Numbered from the stretch's first letter, positions 34,621 through 45,871 are shown. The stretch: DNA of 64,000 nucleotides from Raoultibacter massiliensis (GCF_900199545.1 NZ_LT962670.1:474434-538433), one strand, 5' to 3'. The notes: generated by a model not told the origin, from the sequence alone. Translations and numbers: made by a program.

Positions 34621-36729
34621 ATGGCAACTGCCACATTGAAACAATACGATACGAAATCTCAGGCGCGTCGAGCCGTTCGCGAAGCGCTCGTGAAGCTGAA
34701 CCCCAAGGATCAGGTGAAAAACCCGGTCATGTTCATGGTGTTTGTCTCGGCGGTCCTTACGACGGCTCTGTTTCTGCTCTCCCTTTTCGGCGTATCCGAT
34801 CAGCAGCCCGGCTTCATTTTGGCGATCGCCGTCATCCTCTGGCTGACCGTGCTGTTCGCAAACTTCGCGGAGGCGCTGGCCGAGGGGCGCGGCAAGGCGC
34901 AGGCCGATTCCCTGCGCGCCGCCAAGCGCGATGTGCAAGCGCACAAGATCACCCAGGGCTTGCTTGCGGCTGGGGCGCATGAAGACGATCCCGTTGCGCT
35001 GTACCTGGCGCGCGCCGAAGAGGTCAATTCAGCGACGCTCAAGAAGAAGGATTACGTCTTCGTCTGCGCGGGCGAGCAGATACCCGCAGACGGGGAGGTC
35101 GTGCAGGGCGCCGCATCGGTAGACGAGAGCGCGATCACGGGCGAATCGGCCCCGGTCATCCGGGAATCGGGCGGCGACCGCTCGTCGGTCACCGGCGGCA
35201 CGACGGTGCTTTCGGACTGGCTGGTCGTCTGCGTCACGCAGGAAAGCGGCAAGAGCTTCCTCGACCAGATGATCTCGATGGTAGAGTCGGCCTCGCGCAA
35301 GAAGACCCCCAACGAAATCGCGCTCGAGATCCTGCTCGTTGCGCTTACGATCATCTTCCTGCTCGTTGCAGCATCCCTGTTTACGTTCAGCGGTTTTTCG
35401 GCAACCCAGGCGGATATCGCGAACCCCACGACGATCACCTCGCTCGTGGCGCTGTTCGTGTGCCTTGCGCCGACCACCATAGGCGCCTTGCTCTCGGCCA
35501 TCGGCATTGCGGGCATGAGCAGGCTCAACAAGGCGAACGTGCTCGCCATGAGCGGGCGCGCCGTCGAAGCCGCCGGCGATGTGGACGTGCTTCTGCTCGA
35601 CAAGACCGGAACCATCACGCTCGGCAACCGCCAGGCGAGCGAGTTCATCCCCGTCGACGGGGCGACCGAGAAGGAGCTTGCCGATGCGGCACAGCTCGCG
35701 AGCCTGACCGACGAGACGCCCGAGGGGCGCAGCATCGTCGTGCTCGCCAAGGAACGCTTCAACATCCGCGAACGCGAACTGGGCGGCGCGGGCATGGTGT
35801 CGATCCCGTTTTCCGCGACGACCCGCATGAGCGGCGTCGATTTCGAAGGGCACGAGATCCGCAAGGGCGCGGCAGATGCGATCAGGTCCTATGTCGAAAA
35901 ATCCGGAGGAAGGTACAGCGATGAGTGCAAACAGAGGGTCGAAGATATCTCCCGTGCAGGCGGCACTCCGCTGCTTGTTGCTCGCGATCATCGTATTGTG
36001 GGCGTCGTCTATCTGAAAGACATCGTCAAGCAGGGCATCAAGGAGAACTTCGCGAGCCTGCGCAAGATGGGCATCAAGACCATCATGATCACCGGCGACA
36101 ATCCGATGACCGCCGCCGCGATCGCCGCCGAGGCGGGCGTCGACGACTTCCTCGCCGAGGCGACGCCCGAGGCGAAGCTCGACATGATCCGCCGCTACCA
36201 ATCCGAGGGCCATATGGTTGCCATGACGGGCGACGGCACCAACGACGCGCCGGCGCTCGCCCAGGCCGACGTCGCCGTGGCCATGAACAGCGGCACGCAG
36301 GCTGCCAAGGAGGCGGGCAACATGGTCGACCTCGACTCGTCGCCCACCAAGCTCATCGACATCGTGATGATAGGCAAGCAGCTGCTCATGACGCGCGGGT
36401 CGCTCACGACGTTCTCGATCGCCAACGACGTGGCGAAGTACTTCGCCATCATCCCGGCGCTGTTCGTGCCGCTGTATCCCGCGCTTGATGCGCTGAACGT
36501 CATGCGGCTTACAAGTCCCGAGACGGCGATCCTCTCGGCGATCATCTACAGCGCGCTCATCATCGCGGCGCTCATCCCGCTTGCGCTCAAGGGCGTGAAG
36601 TACCGCGAGGCGTCGTCCCAGAGCCTGCTTTCGCGCAACCTGCTCGTTTACGGGCTCGGCGGCATCATCTTGCCCTTCGTTGCGATCAAGGCCATCGATA
36701 TGCTGCTTACGGCGTGCGGGATGGCGTAG
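34621..36729 (+). CDS. kdpB: Potassium-transporting ATPase ATP-binding subunit
   Basis: A 702-residue P-type ATPase subunit that powers KdpA. The phosphorylated aspartate is Asp327 in [13 protein letters not shown], with TGES in the actuator domain, the nucleotide-domain KGAADAI and the hinge [16 protein letters not shown]. About seven membrane helices. ATG 34621 is preferred over GTG 34609. The gene has no unusual insertions. Confidence 0.97.
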   Translation: MATATLKQYDTKSQARRAVREALVKLNPKDQVKNPVMFMVFVSAVLTTALFLLSLFGVSDQQPGFILAIAVILWLTVLFANFAEALAEGRGKAQADSLRAAKRDVQAHKITQGLLAAGAHEDDPVALYLARAEEVNSATLKKKDYVFVCAGEQIPADGEVVQGAASVDESAITGESAPVIRESGGDRSSVTGGTTVLSDWLVVCVTQESGKSFLDQMISMVESASRKKTPNEIALEILLVALTIIFLLVAASLFTFSGFSATQADIANPTTITSLVALFVCLAPTTIGALLSAIGIAGMSRLNKANVLAMSGRAVEAAGDVDVLLLDKTGTITLGNRQASEFIPVDGATEKELADAAQLASLTDETPEGRSIVVLAKERFNIRERELGGAGMVSIPFSATTRMSGVDFEGHEIRKGAADAIRSYVEKSGGRYSDECKQRVEDISRAGGTPLLVARDHRIVGVVYLKDIVKQGIKENFASLRKMGIKTIMITGDNPMTAAAIAAEAGVDDFLAEATPEAKLDMIRRYQSEGHMVAMTGDGTNDAPALAQADVAVAMNSGTQAAKEAGNMVDLDSSPTKLIDIVMIGKQLLMTRGSLTTFSIANDVAKYFAIIPALFVPLYPALDALNVMRLTSPETAILSAIIYSALIIAALIPLALKGVKYREASSQSLLSRNLLVYGLGGIILPFVAIKAIDMLLTACGMA

Positions 36730-36825
36730 CGGACGGCGTCGAAGCGGTGCGCGGCGATTCATCTGCCGCGCACCGCGAAAACCCTGCGAAAGCGATTGCG
36801 GTCAACGTGAAAGGAAAACGCGATC

Positions 36826-37455
36826 ATGAAACACTTCAGTATTGGAAAAACGCTTGGGAGAACCGCCGGGTTCTTCGCGATCATGACCCTGATCACCGGA
36901 GTCGTGTATACGGGCGCGTGCTTGGGAATCGGGCAGATCTTCTTCCCTTACCAGGCCAACGGCAGCATCATCGAGGTCGATGCCGATGGGGACGGAGCCA
37001 ACGACAGCCGCTACTGCATGTTGCTCGGCCAACAGTTCGAGGATGCCGATCATATGTGGGGCAGGCCGACGAACTACAACCTGTCGACCTTCACCGACGA
37101 TGAGGGTAATCCCGTTGCGTGGGCGGGCGCATCCAACCTGACCCCCGCGGGCGAAGAGTTCGAGCAGCTGGTTGCCGAGCGCGTGGAGAAGATCAAACAA
37201 GCTCATCCCGAAAGGGGAGACAAGCCCATTCCGAGTGATCTTGTGACGGTTTCGGGCAGCGGACTCGATCCCGACATATCTCCTGCGGCTGCGGAGTATC
37301 AGGTGGAGCGTCTCGCGAAGAACACGGGCAAAAGCACCTCCGAGATTCGCGATATCATCGACGCGTGCACCGAGCAGCCGGTGTTCGGAGTTCTCGGCGA
37401 TGCGCGCGTCAACGTTTTGAAGGTGAACCTTATGCTCGACGGGGTGCTATCATAG
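36826..37455 (+). CDS. kdpC: Potassium-transporting ATPase subunit KdpC
   Basis: A 209-residue accessory subunit with one N-terminal membrane helix (about 13-35), then FFPYQANGSII, LLGQQFED, MWGRPTNYN and the C-terminal GDARVNVLKVNLML. Between residues about 49 and 62 there is an acidic VDADGDGANDSRY loop resembling a calcium-binding DxDxDG site, replacing the shorter turn usual here. Between kdpB and kdpD. Confidence 0.95.
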   Translation: MKHFSIGKTLGRTAGFFAIMTLITGVVYTGACLGIGQIFFPYQANGSIIEVDADGDGANDSRYCMLLGQQFEDADHMWGRPTNYNLSTFTDDEGNPVAWAGASNLTPAGEEFEQLVAERVEKIKQAHPERGDKPIPSDLVTVSGSGLDPDISPAAAEYQVERLAKNTGKSTSEIRDIIDACTEQPVFGVLGDARVNVLKVNLMLDGVLS

Positions 37456-37527
37456 GCGAATCGCAGTGGGCGGCACCGTTTCGTGCGGCGTTGCGCCCTG
37501 CAAAAAGACGAAGCGAGGATATGCGGT

Positions 37528-40395
37528 ATGGTTGACGAGAGCGGTTTCGAGATCAGGCGCGATCCCGATGCGATTCTGCGCCAGATCAAAGAAGCCGAGC
37601 GCAGCGACGAGCCGGGACGCGGCAAGCTCAAGATATTCTTCGGTTACGCGGCCGGCGTCGGCAAGACGTACGCCATGCTCGAAGATGCCCATGCGTTCAA
37701 GGAAAAAGGGCTCGATGTGGTGGCGGGCTACATCGAGCCGCATACGCGCGCCGATACGACGGCGTTGCTCGACGGGCTCGAGCAGATCGACTGTCGCACG
37801 ATCGAGCATCGGGGAATACGGCTGCGCGAATTCGATCTTGATGCCGCTCTTGCGCGGAAGCCTCAGATTCTGCTCGTCGACGAGCTCGCCCATACCAACG
37901 CGCCCGGCAGCAGGCACCGCAAGCGCTACCAGGATATCGAAGAGCTGCTGCGCGCGGGCATCAACGTGTTCACCACCGTGAACGTCCAGCATCTCGAGGG
38001 TTTGAACGACAAGATATCGGCGATCACGCAGGTTCGGGTTGCCGAGCGCATTCCCGACTCCGTTTTCGACCGGGCTGATTCCGTTGAGCTCATCGATATA
38101 GAGCCCGACGATCTGATAGAGCGCCTCAATGCGGGAAAGGTATACGTACCCGATCGCAGCTGGGTTGCGCTCTCGAACTTCTTCACCAAGAAAAACCTCG
38201 CCGCTCTGCGCGAAATCGCTCTGCGCCGCATGGCCGACCGCATGACGCGCACGCCCTCCGTCGACGGGGCGGCATGTCGCGTCGAGGCGGGCGAAGACGT
38301 GCTGGTGTACGTGACGCCCGATGCGGGCAACGTAAAGGTCATCCGTGCAGCGGCCAATATGGCCGAAGCGTTCCACGGCGCCCTGACCGCACTCGTCATC
38401 GAATCGTCGGAGAGCAAGAAGCTCGGCCCCGAAGAGCGCGCCCGCTTGCGTTCGAACATCGATCTTGCCGAAGAGCTCGGCGCGCATGTCGTGACCATGC
38501 ACGGCGACGACGTCTCCGTGCTCATTTCGCAGTACTCCATAACCGCGGGCATCACGCAGCTTGTGCTGGGCAGCGCTTCGGGCGGCAAAAGGCTGTTCAG
38601 TCCGAAGGAAAATCTGGTGAGCCGTCTTTCGCACCTGTCATACGGCGCGGTTATCAACGTGGTGCCGGTGAAGGATCTTCCGATGCAGTTGAGTCGGTTT
38701 CGTCCTGCTACGGGGTTCAAGCTGACGTCGGGGGATGTCGTCAAGGCGTTTCTGGCGGTTGCGGTTGCAACGGCAGTCGGTTTGCTGGTGCATGGGTTCG
38801 GCCTTGCGTCGTCGGTCATCCTCATGGGCTACATGCTCGTGATCCTGCTGTTCGCGACGCGTGCCGACGGGTTTTTCTATTCGGTCATCGCCGCTTTGGG
38901 AAGCGTGCTCGCGTACAACTTCTTCTTCACGGTTCCGCGCTTCACCCTCGATGCGTACGGCATCAACTATCCCTTTATTTTCGGATTCCTCATGGTGTCC
39001 ACGCTGGTGGCCTCATCGCTTACCGTGCGGGCCAAGCGGCAATCTGAGGCGACCGCGCGTCGCGCGTACCGCACCGAAGCGCTGCTCGAGAGCAGCCGCG
39101 AGCTGCAGGCGGCAACGTCTATCGAATCGTGTTTCGCGATGGCTGCGAAGCAGATCATGAAGATACTCGATCGCCCCGTGGTGATGTACCAGGCTTTGCG
39201 CGACGGCCGCCTGTCGGCTCCCGAAGTCTACGACGTTCCGGGAAGCGGGGGAGGCGATGCCCGCTCGGTCGATCTCGTCTCGCCTTACGAAGTGGCCGTT
39301 GCTTCATGGGTCGCCTCGAACAACGAGCGCGCAGGCGCGACGACGAACACCCTTGCCGAAGCCCGATGCCTTTATCTGCCCATCAGGTCGAAGGGCACGG
39401 TGTACGGGGTTGCGGGGCTCGTGATGGAAGAGGAGAGCGAAGACTTCGGTTCGTTTGAGAAGAATCTGCTCATCGCCATGCTCGATGAGTGCGGTCAGGC
39501 ATGCGAGCGCATCGTGTCGGCGCGTGAGCGCCATGAGATGCGCACGAAGGCGGAGAAGGAAGAGCTTCGCTCGAATTTGCTGCGAATGATCTCGCACGAT
39601 CTGCGCACCCCGCTCACGAGTATTTCCGGCGATGCCGATATGCTGCTTTCCGAGGGCGGGCGTCTGAGCGACGAGCAGAAGCGGCGTATGTACGAGGATA
39701 TCTACGAGGATTCGACCTGGCTCATCAACCTGGTCGAGAACCTGCTGTCGGTCACGCGGATCGACGAGGGGAGCCTGCAGCTCGATATGGAGCCCGAAAT
39801 CGTGGGCGATATCGTGCGCGAGGCGGTGGCGCATACGAATCGGAAAGGGGCCGCCCACGATATTCGCGTCGATGTTCCCGACGAGCTGCTCATGGTGAAA
39901 GCCGATGCGCGCTTGATCATGCAGGTCATCATAAACCTGGTGAACAATGCGATATCCTACACGCCCGCGGGTTCGCGCATCGAGGTATCGGCACGGCGAG
40001 AGAAAACAGCCGATGGGCATGCGGTGCGCATCGCGGTTGCCGATGACGGCCCCGGGGTCCCCGACGCTGACAAGGAGCGTATTTTCGGCATGTTCTTCAC
40101 CGGGTCGGAATCGGGTCTTCTCAAGGAGGGCGGCGATGCCCATCGCAGCATGGGGCTCGGGCTTGCGCTCTGTCGCTCGATCGTGCGCGTGCATGGAAGC
40201 GATCTGGTGATTTCCGATGCGGACCCCCGCGGCAGCGTGTTTTCGTTTATGCTACCCGAAGCAACCATGGGCGGCGATCTGGGCGAGCGTGGCGACGGCT
40301 CGGCCGAGGGCGGCTCGACGGCCGAAGATGCGGCTGAAAGGGGCCTGCCGGGCGCCGGCCTGTCAGGCGTTGGCGAAAACGATCGAAAGGGTTAG
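37528..40395 (+). CDS. kdpD: Osmosensitive K+ channel histidine kinase KdpD
   Basis: A 955-residue sensor. Order: cytoplasmic KdpD domain with Walker A GVGKT (43-47) and DELAHTNAPGSRH; a universal-stress-protein-like domain (about 240-370); four membrane helices (about 405-505); a GAF-like domain (about 540-670); the histidine box MISHDLRTPLTSI (His690); and an HATPase domain ending GLGLALCRSIV. The N-terminal domains are where c-di-AMP and K+ signals act in the family. About 50 Gly/Ala/Glu-rich residues trail the kinase. Start ATG 37528 has AGGA eight bases upstream. Confidence 0.96.
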   Translation: MVDESGFEIRRDPDAILRQIKEAERSDEPGRGKLKIFFGYAAGVGKTYAMLEDAHAFKEKGLDVVAGYIEPHTRADTTALLDGLEQIDCRTIEHRGIRLREFDLDAALARKPQILLVDELAHTNAPGSRHRKRYQDIEELLRAGINVFTTVNVQHLEGLNDKISAITQVRVAERIPDSVFDRADSVELIDIEPDDLIERLNAGKVYVPDRSWVALSNFFTKKNLAALREIALRRMADRMTRTPSVDGAACRVEAGEDVLVYVTPDAGNVKVIRAAANMAEAFHGALTALVIESSESKKLGPEERARLRSNIDLAEELGAHVVTMHGDDVSVLISQYSITAGITQLVLGSASGGKRLFSPKENLVSRLSHLSYGAVINVVPVKDLPMQLSRFRPATGFKLTSGDVVKAFLAVAVATAVGLLVHGFGLASSVILMGYMLVILLFATRADGFFYSVIAALGSVLAYNFFFTVPRFTLDAYGINYPFIFGFLMVSTLVASSLTVRAKRQSEATARRAYRTEALLESSRELQAATSIESCFAMAAKQIMKILDRPVVMYQALRDGRLSAPEVYDVPGSGGGDARSVDLVSPYEVAVASWVASNNERAGATTNTLAEARCLYLPIRSKGTVYGVAGLVMEEESEDFGSFEKNLLIAMLDECGQACERIVSARERHEMRTKAEKEELRSNLLRMISHDLRTPLTSISGDADMLLSEGGRLSDEQKRRMYEDIYEDSTWLINLVENLLSVTRIDEGSLQLDMEPEIVGDIVREAVAHTNRKGAAHDIRVDVPDELLMVKADARLIMQVIINLVNNAISYTPAGSRIEVSARREKTADGHAVRIAVADDGPGVPDADKERIFGMFFTGSESGLLKEGGDAHRSMGLGLALCRSIVRVHGSDLVISDADPRGSVFSFMLPEATMGGDLGERGDGSAEGGSTAEDAAERGLPGAGLSGVGENDRKG

Positions 40396-40399
40396 GCGA

Positions 40400-41113
40400 A
40401 TGGGCGAATGCGCACGGACGATCCTCGTTGTCGAGGACGATGCGGCGATCCGCAACCTGGTGGCCACCACGCTCGACGTGCACGGCTATCGCCACCGCGT
40501 GGCTCCGAACGGCAATCGCGCCCTGCTCGAGCTGACCTCTGCAACAGATATCGACCTGGTGATTCTCGATCTGGGTCTGCCCGATATGGATGGGGTCGAT
40601 ATCATCCGTTCGATTCGCGGCTGGTCGCATATGCCCATCATCGTGCTGTCGGCTCGCAACGAAGATGCCGACAAGGTAGAGGCCCTCGATGCGGGCGCCG
40701 ACGACTACCTTGTCAAGCCGTTTTCGGTCGAAGAGCTGCTAGCCCGCCTGCGCGTGGCGCTGCGAAGGCTCGATGCCGGGATCGCAACCGAAGAGGAGGC
40801 GGTTTACGAAAACGGCGATCTGCTCATCGATTACCGCGCCGCAAGCGTGTCGTGCGGCGGCGTGGAAATTCATCTCACGCCCATCGAGTACAAGCTCTTA
40901 TGCCTGCTCGCACGTAATACGGGCAAGGTGCTCACGCATACCTACATCCTCAAGGAGGTGTGGGGCACGGCGCTTGCATCCGATATACCATCGCTTCGGG
41001 TGTTCATGGCTACGCTGCGCAAGAAGATCGAGCCCGATCCCTCCCATCCGGTCTATATCCAGACGCATGTCGGCATCGGCTACCGCATGATGCGGGTAGG
41101 GGATTCGGCGTAA
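40400..41113 (+). CDS. kdpE: Response regulator KdpE
   Basis: A 237-residue OmpR-family regulator: receiver with VVEDD, phospho-Asp in LVILDLGLPDMDG and KPFSVEELLAR; winged helix with HLTPIEYKLLCLLARN, YILKEVWG and VGIGYRM. It starts 4 bases after kdpD and activates the kdp promoter under K+ limitation or osmotic stress. Convergent with the MFS gene, 22 bases away; no clear terminator lies between. Confidence 0.96.
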   Translation: MGECARTILVVEDDAAIRNLVATTLDVHGYRHRVAPNGNRALLELTSATDIDLVILDLGLPDMDGVDIIRSIRGWSHMPIIVLSARNEDADKVEALDAGADDYLVKPFSVEELLARLRVALRRLDAGIATEEEAVYENGDLLIDYRAASVSCGGVEIHLTPIEYKLLCLLARNTGKVLTHTYILKEVWGTALASDIPSLRVFMATLRKKIEPDPSHPVYIQTHVGIGYRMMRVGDSA

Positions 41114-41135
41114 CGGGAAGGCGCCCGCCTCGTTG

Positions 41136-42470
41136 CTACGGGGTGGGATTCTCCTCTTCTTTGGGGTAGACGATCCATGCGACGATGAACGAGGCGGCGA
41201 TGCATGCGATTACGCACCAGAGCGTCACCGCGAAGCCGAAGATGTCGTTGATGGCCCCCCAAGCAAGGCAGGAAAGCCCGATTCCGATATCGGTGGCCAG
41301 CAGGTACAGGGCGTTGGCTGCTCCCCAGCGATTCGAAGGCGTGTTCTTGACGGCGACCGACTGGCTGATCGGCATGCTGACGCCAAGGCAGACGCCGTAA
41401 AAGATCCCGGCAAGATAGAACAGCGCATGCTGTGCTTCCGAGGCGAAAAGCAGCAGGTAGGCGATGATTCCGCATACGACGGAGACGCCGAACACCTTGA
41501 TCGGAGCAACCCTGTCCATGTACGTGTCCGATTTCAGGCGCACGATGATCATGCTGATGGCGGAAACGGTGAAGAACAATCCGGCGTTGCCGATGCCAAT
41601 CGATGTTCCGTACAGCCCGATGAAGAAGATGCCGAATCCGAATGCGGGGCTGATGATGGCCATGGGCAGCGCGCCCGGTACAGCGCGCGCTTCGAGCACG
41701 CGGCCGATGCCCCGAGGGATGGACTCGTCTGTCCCAGGCGCATCTGCAGAGACGCCCTTCTGCGGCGAGGCGGCTTGTTCGGCGGTTTCGTTCGGGCTGA
41801 TGGCGACATCGTGCTGCTTGTGCTGCCGGGCTTCCCACCGCATCCGGAACACCGAGGTCTCGGGAAGCTTTTCGGGGTTTCGTTCGTAGCGGCAGAACAG
41901 GGTGAGCACGAGGGCGGCAGCCGAGATGCATGCGCATCCGAAGTACAGGTTGCCGGGTGCATCGGTCGATACCAGAAACAATCCCAAGGCGGGTCCGATC
42001 GACATGGCGAGCGCCTGCCCGAGTCCGTAGTAGCCGATGCCTTCTCCAAGCCGCGAATAGGGCAGCACGTCGGCGGCGGCTGTAGCGGCGGCGGTCGTCA
42101 CGGCGGAAAAGCCGATGCCCTGCAGGATTCGGTAAGCGACGAATAGGGATAGTTCGTCCGATACGAGGGGCCCGGCCGAGCCTGCAACAAGGAACGCGGC
42201 GCCGATCGTCATGGTGAACGCGCGGCCCTTCGAATCGATGACAGGTCCGCAGACCAGGCGCGCCGCACCCGCTGCGATGGAGAACACGGCGGCAAGCAGA
42301 CCCGAAAACAGAGCCGTTCCGCCTCGAAGGTCGATGTAGACCGAGGTGCCGGCGTTGACTGCCTGGCCAACAACGAAGCAGAAGAGCGCCAATCCGACGA
42401 TCAGGACGAATACGGGCGTCCAGAGTTTCGGCCGCGGCGAGCGGTTCGTATTTCGCTTGGGGGTTTCCAT
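41136..42470 (-). CDS. MFS transporter
   Basis: A 444-residue major facilitator with about twelve membrane helices and a charged central loop (about 205-245, containing many Glu, Ser and Pro). The motif between helices 2 and 3 reads CGPVIDSKGRAFTM, a variant of the GxxxDRxGR signature, and GIGYYGLGQALAMSIGPALG is the helix-5 antiporter-like motif, suggesting export of a small molecule. Substrate unknown. It appears leaderless: TATGAT (42482-42477) ends six bases before the ATG and no Shine-Dalgarno is seen. Confidence 0.85.
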   Translation of the reverse strand: METPKRNTNRSPRPKLWTPVFVLIVGLALFCFVVGQAVNAGTSVYIDLRGGTALFSGLLAAVFSIAAGAARLVCGPVIDSKGRAFTMTIGAAFLVAGSAGPLVSDELSLFVAYRILQGIGFSAVTTAAATAAADVLPYSRLGEGIGYYGLGQALAMSIGPALGLFLVSTDAPGNLYFGCACISAAALVLTLFCRYERNPEKLPETSVFRMRWEARQHKQHDVAISPNETAEQAASPQKGVSADAPGTDESIPRGIGRVLEARAVPGALPMAIISPAFGFGIFFIGLYGTSIGIGNAGLFFTVSAISMIIVRLKSDTYMDRVAPIKVFGVSVVCGIIAYLLLFASEAQHALFYLAGIFYGVCLGVSMPISQSVAVKNTPSNRWGAANALYLLATDIGIGLSCLAWGAINDIFGFAVTLWCVIACIAASFIVAWIVYPKEEENPTP

Positions 42471-42476
42471 ATGCCC

Positions 42477-42482
42477 ATCATA
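42477..42482 (-). promoter_or_regulatory. -10 element suggesting leaderless MFS mRNA
   Basis: TATGAT on minus with only GGGCAT between it and the ATG at 42470, so the transcript should begin at the start codon. Confidence 0.4.
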
Positions 42483-42568
42483 CTCGTTAAGCGGCGCATG
42501 TGATCATGCCGATAGGCTGAAATTACATGTACGCCCGCCGAACAGCGCATGATGACGCCGGAAGCCCT

Positions 42569-43333
42569 CTATTTGACCGCAGTATGCACTGCGGCGATGC
42601 CTCCTGTGAAGTTTCGCCACGCGACGTCGTGGAATCCGGCATCTTCGAGCATGCCGGCGAATGTCGTTTGATCGGGGAAAGCCTTGATCGATTTGCTCAG
42701 GTACACGAACCCTTCCTTGTCGCCGGTAATGAGTCCGCCCCAAAACGGGATCATGTGCTTGAGGTAGAATCCGTACAACGCCCGCCAAACAGGGTTGGGT
42801 GGCGTTGAGAATTCGAGGCACACGAGCGTGCCGCCAGGCTTGAGCACGCGGTGGATCTCGCCCAGCGCGCGATTCCGATCGGGCATGTTGCGAATGCCGT
42901 AGGCCATGGTCACGATATCGTAGCTGTCGTCGTCGTAGGGGATGTTCTGGGCGTCGACCACCTCGAAATCGATTGGCACGCCGCATCCCGATCCTTCGTC
43001 GTAATGCGTTTTCGCCACCTCGAGCATTTCGGGAACAAGATCGGTGATCTGGATATGCGCAGGATGCGCAGAGCAGGCGATGGTGAACGAGACGTCTCCC
43101 GTGCCCCCCGCGATATCGAGGATGCTGCTCTCTTCGGTGATCGGGGCTGCTTCTATCATGCCTTTGAGCCAGCCTTTGTATGCGCCGAAGCTCGATATGG
43201 CATTGAACCGCTCGTACTTCTTGGCGATGGCGGAGAATATCTCGTACACGCGCTGCGACGAGATCTCCGCGGGCGCTTCTTTGCCGGTGGCGGTATCGAT
43301 GGTATGCGGTTCTGCGGTGGTTCCTGCTGTCAT
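42569..43333 (-). CDS. menG: Demethylmenaquinone methyltransferase (UbiE/MenG family)
   Basis: A 254-residue SAM-dependent methyltransferase completing menaquinone. It has the UbiE start VYEIFSAIAKKYERFNAISSFG, SAM motif DIAGGTGDVSF, ARNMPDR-like GIRNMPDRNRALGEIHRVLKPGG split across two lines of the fold, and the C-terminal GGIAAVH. Start ATG 43333 has GGAAGG five bases upstream. Menaquinone is the electron carrier expected to feed exported reductases of the kind seen in this window. The role in methylating C-2 versus another ring carbon cannot be told from sequence. Confidence 0.9.
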   Translation of the reverse strand: MTAGTTAEPHTIDTATGKEAPAEISSQRVYEIFSAIAKKYERFNAISSFGAYKGWLKGMIEAAPITEESSILDIAGGTGDVSFTIACSAHPAHIQITDLVPEMLEVAKTHYDEGSGCGVPIDFEVVDAQNIPYDDDSYDIVTMAYGIRNMPDRNRALGEIHRVLKPGGTLVCLEFSTPPNPVWRALYGFYLKHMIPFWGGLITGDKEGFVYLSKSIKAFPDQTTFAGMLEDAGFHDVAWRNFTGGIAAVHTAVK

Positions 43334-43681
43334 GACGTCCTTCCGGCAGTTCTCTGCGCGATTGTCTTCGGGCAATCACCGATGATACCCGAACTGAGCG
43401 GTTTTGCCGAGAAAATGTGCTGCTTTCGGGTGCGAGCCTTCGGCGTGCGCCGAGACGTTTGCGGCAGCCGATCGCAGCCGTCTTGGCGCGATCGGCGAAA
43501 TGAAAAGTTCTCGGCTCCGAAAACTGCCCGAAACATTGCGCCGATAGTTTGGTAACGGCAAGTTAATCGTGTGTATTGATGCGACCTCGTGATATTGTAT
43601 CGGTCTATAAAACAGAAAGACCGTTGCTCGGCATCGAACACGCTGTCTGCGAAAAGGCAACAGGTGAGGAGTGTTAACAAC
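43334..43681. other. Divergent intergenic region between menG and glnN
   Basis: 348 bases. The left half is GC-rich with a short palindrome TCGGCG-TG-CGCCGA (43439-43452). The right half (about 43540-43615) turns AT-rich and probably holds the glnN promoter, with TATTGT and TATAAA candidates but no clear -35. I see no gene and no known riboswitch. Confidence 0.45.
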
Positions 43682-45772
43682 ATGGCGAAAGTTTCAGAAA
43701 ACTACGGCACGATGGTTTTCAACGACTACACGATGCAGGAGCGCTTGCCCTCTGCAACGTACAAGACTTTGGCGAAAACCATCAAGGAGGGAAAGCCCCT
43801 CGACGAGGAGGTTGCCAACGTCGTCGCCCATGCGATGAAGGAATGGGCGATCGAGCGCGGGGCTACGCACTACACGCACTGGTTCCAGCCCCTTTCCGGC
43901 ATCACTTCCGAAAAGCACGACAGCTTCCTCGATCCGACGGCCGACGGTCGCGCCATCATGACGTTTTCGGGTAAAGAGCTCATTCAGGGCGAACCCGACG
44001 CATCGAGCTTCCCCTCGGGGGGCTTGCGCGCAACGTTCGAGGCGCGCGGCTACACCGCTTGGGATCCTACGAGCTACGCGTTCATCAAGGACGAAGTGCT
44101 CTGCATCCCCACGGCGTTCTGCTCCTATACCGGCGAGGCGCTCGACAAGAAGACGCCGCTTCTGCGTTCGATGAGCGCGATCGAAGTGCAGGCGAAGCGC
44201 GTACTTGCGCACTTCGGAGACGGTGACAAGCATGTGGTGACCACGGTTGGCTCCGAGCAGGAGTATTTCCTTATCTCCGAAAAAGACTACGCGCAGCGCC
44301 AGGACCTCGTTTTGACCGGCCGCACGCTGTTCGGCGCACCGCCGTGCAAAGGCCAAGAGCTCGAAGAGCATTACTTCGGAGCCATCCGCCCCTCGGTCAA
44401 CGAGTTCATGAAGGAGCTCGACAACGAGCTGTGGGCGCTCGGCGTGCCGGCAAAGACCAAGCACAACGAGGTCGCTCCCGCGCAGCACGAGCTCGCGCCC
44501 ATCTACACCAACACGAACCGCGCCATCGACGAAAATCTGCTTACCATGGAGAAGATGCGCCTTCTGGCATCGCACTACGGGCTTGTCTGCCTGCAGCACG
44601 AGAAGCCGTTCGAGGGCATCAACGGTTCGGGCAAGCACAACAACTGGTCCATTTCGGCAGGCAAGGTGAACCTGCTCGACCCGGGCGACACCCCTATGGA
44701 CAACCTGCGTTTCCTGGTGTTTCTCACCGGCGTCATCCAGGCCGTTGACGAATACCAAGAGCTGCTTCGCATGTCGGTTGCCTCTGCGGGCAACGATCAT
44801 CGCTTGGGTGCGAACGAGGCGCCGCCTGCGATCATCTCGATCTTCTTGGGCGACGAGCTCGGCGAGATCGTCGATGCGCTCATCGACGGCCATGAGTACT
44901 GCAACGCCGAGAAGGTTGCCATGGACTTGGGCGTGGCGGTGCTGCCGAACTTCCTCAAAGACAACACCGATCGCAATCGCACGAGCCCGTTCGCGTTCAC
45001 CGGCAACAAGTTCGAGTTCCGCATGCCCGGTTCGGCGGTGAACCTGTCCGATGCGAACATGATCCTCAACACGGCCATGGCGAAGAGCCTTAAGGAATTC
45101 GCCGATGAAATGGAAGGCAAGGAGGGTGCCGAATTCGAGGCGGCCGCCATCGCTTACGTCAAGCGCACGCTCACCGATCACCAGCGTATCATCTTCAACG
45201 GCAACGGCTATTCCGACGAATGGCCGATCGAAGCGGAAAAGCGCGGGCTTGCGAACCATCGCACGACCGCCGATGCCCTGCCATGCTACATCGATCAGAA
45301 GAGCATCGATCTGTTCGAAGAGTTCGGCGTGCTCAACGAGGCCGAGGTGCACAGCCGCTACGAAGTGAAGCTCGAGAAATACAACAAGCTTCTGAACATC
45401 GAAATCCGCGTGATGAAGCGCATGGCGCGCCGTACGTACTTGCCCGCTATCAACGAATACATCGGCGAGCTCGCTTCGACGCTCAATTCGATCAAGGCGG
45501 CGGCTCCTGGAGCCGATACGACCCAGCAGGAAGAGACGCTCGGCAAACTGCTCGACGGCGTGGCGAAGGCGTTCTCGGCGCTCAAGGCGCTCGATACGTT
45601 CCATAAGGAAGTCGAGGCGCTCGAGGACGAGCAGGAGAAGGCGAACCGCTACGCGCACGAGGGAACGCCGCTCATGGAGGCGCTGCGCACCGAGATCGAT
45701 CTGCTTGAGAAGCTCACCGATCGCGATCACTGGCCGGTTCCCACCTACAACGATATCCTGTTCTACGTTTAG
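43682..45772 (+). CDS. glnN: Glutamine synthetase type III
   Basis: A 696-residue enzyme making glutamine from glutamate and ammonia. The size and the [20 protein letters not shown] start of the catalytic part mark type III (GlnN). Active-site regions seen are GSEQEYFL (metal glutamate), [25 protein letters not shown] and [19 protein letters not shown] 43682 follows GAGGAG by ten bases and is chosen because the family begins MxxVxExYGxMVFND there. A GC-rich hairpin follows. It would assimilate ammonia, including that released by glycine cleavage. Confidence 0.95.
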   Translation: MAKVSENYGTMVFNDYTMQERLPSATYKTLAKTIKEGKPLDEEVANVVAHAMKEWAIERGATHYTHWFQPLSGITSEKHDSFLDPTADGRAIMTFSGKELIQGEPDASSFPSGGLRATFEARGYTAWDPTSYAFIKDEVLCIPTAFCSYTGEALDKKTPLLRSMSAIEVQAKRVLAHFGDGDKHVVTTVGSEQEYFLISEKDYAQRQDLVLTGRTLFGAPPCKGQELEEHYFGAIRPSVNEFMKELDNELWALGVPAKTKHNEVAPAQHELAPIYTNTNRAIDENLLTMEKMRLLASHYGLVCLQHEKPFEGINGSGKHNNWSISAGKVNLLDPGDTPMDNLRFLVFLTGVIQAVDEYQELLRMSVASAGNDHRLGANEAPPAIISIFLGDELGEIVDALIDGHEYCNAEKVAMDLGVAVLPNFLKDNTDRNRTSPFAFTGNKFEFRMPGSAVNLSDANMILNTAMAKSLKEFADEMEGKEGAEFEAAAIAYVKRTLTDHQRIIFNGNGYSDEWPIEAEKRGLANHRTTADALPCYIDQKSIDLFEEFGVLNEAEVHSRYEVKLEKYNKLLNIEIRVMKRMARRTYLPAINEYIGELASTLNSIKAAAPGADTTQQEETLGKLLDGVAKAFSALKALDTFHKEVEALEDEQEKANRYAHEGTPLMEALRTEIDLLEKLTDRDHWPVPTYNDILFYV

Positions 45773-45800
45773 GGCAGTTCCGGTAACGGGAAACGGAACA

Positions 45801-45826
45801 GCGCCGCCCGTTGGCTCGGGCGGCGC
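45801..45826 (+). terminator. Hairpin after glnN
   Basis: A perfect 10-bp stem GCGCCGCCCG/CGGGCGGCGC with loop TTGGCT, 28 bases past the glnN stop, followed by TTCGTCG; the U-tract is weak. Confidence 0.55.
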
Positions 45827-45871
45827 TTCGTCGTGGTACAGGAATGGCGTTGCGGACGGAAGCGGGGTGAT

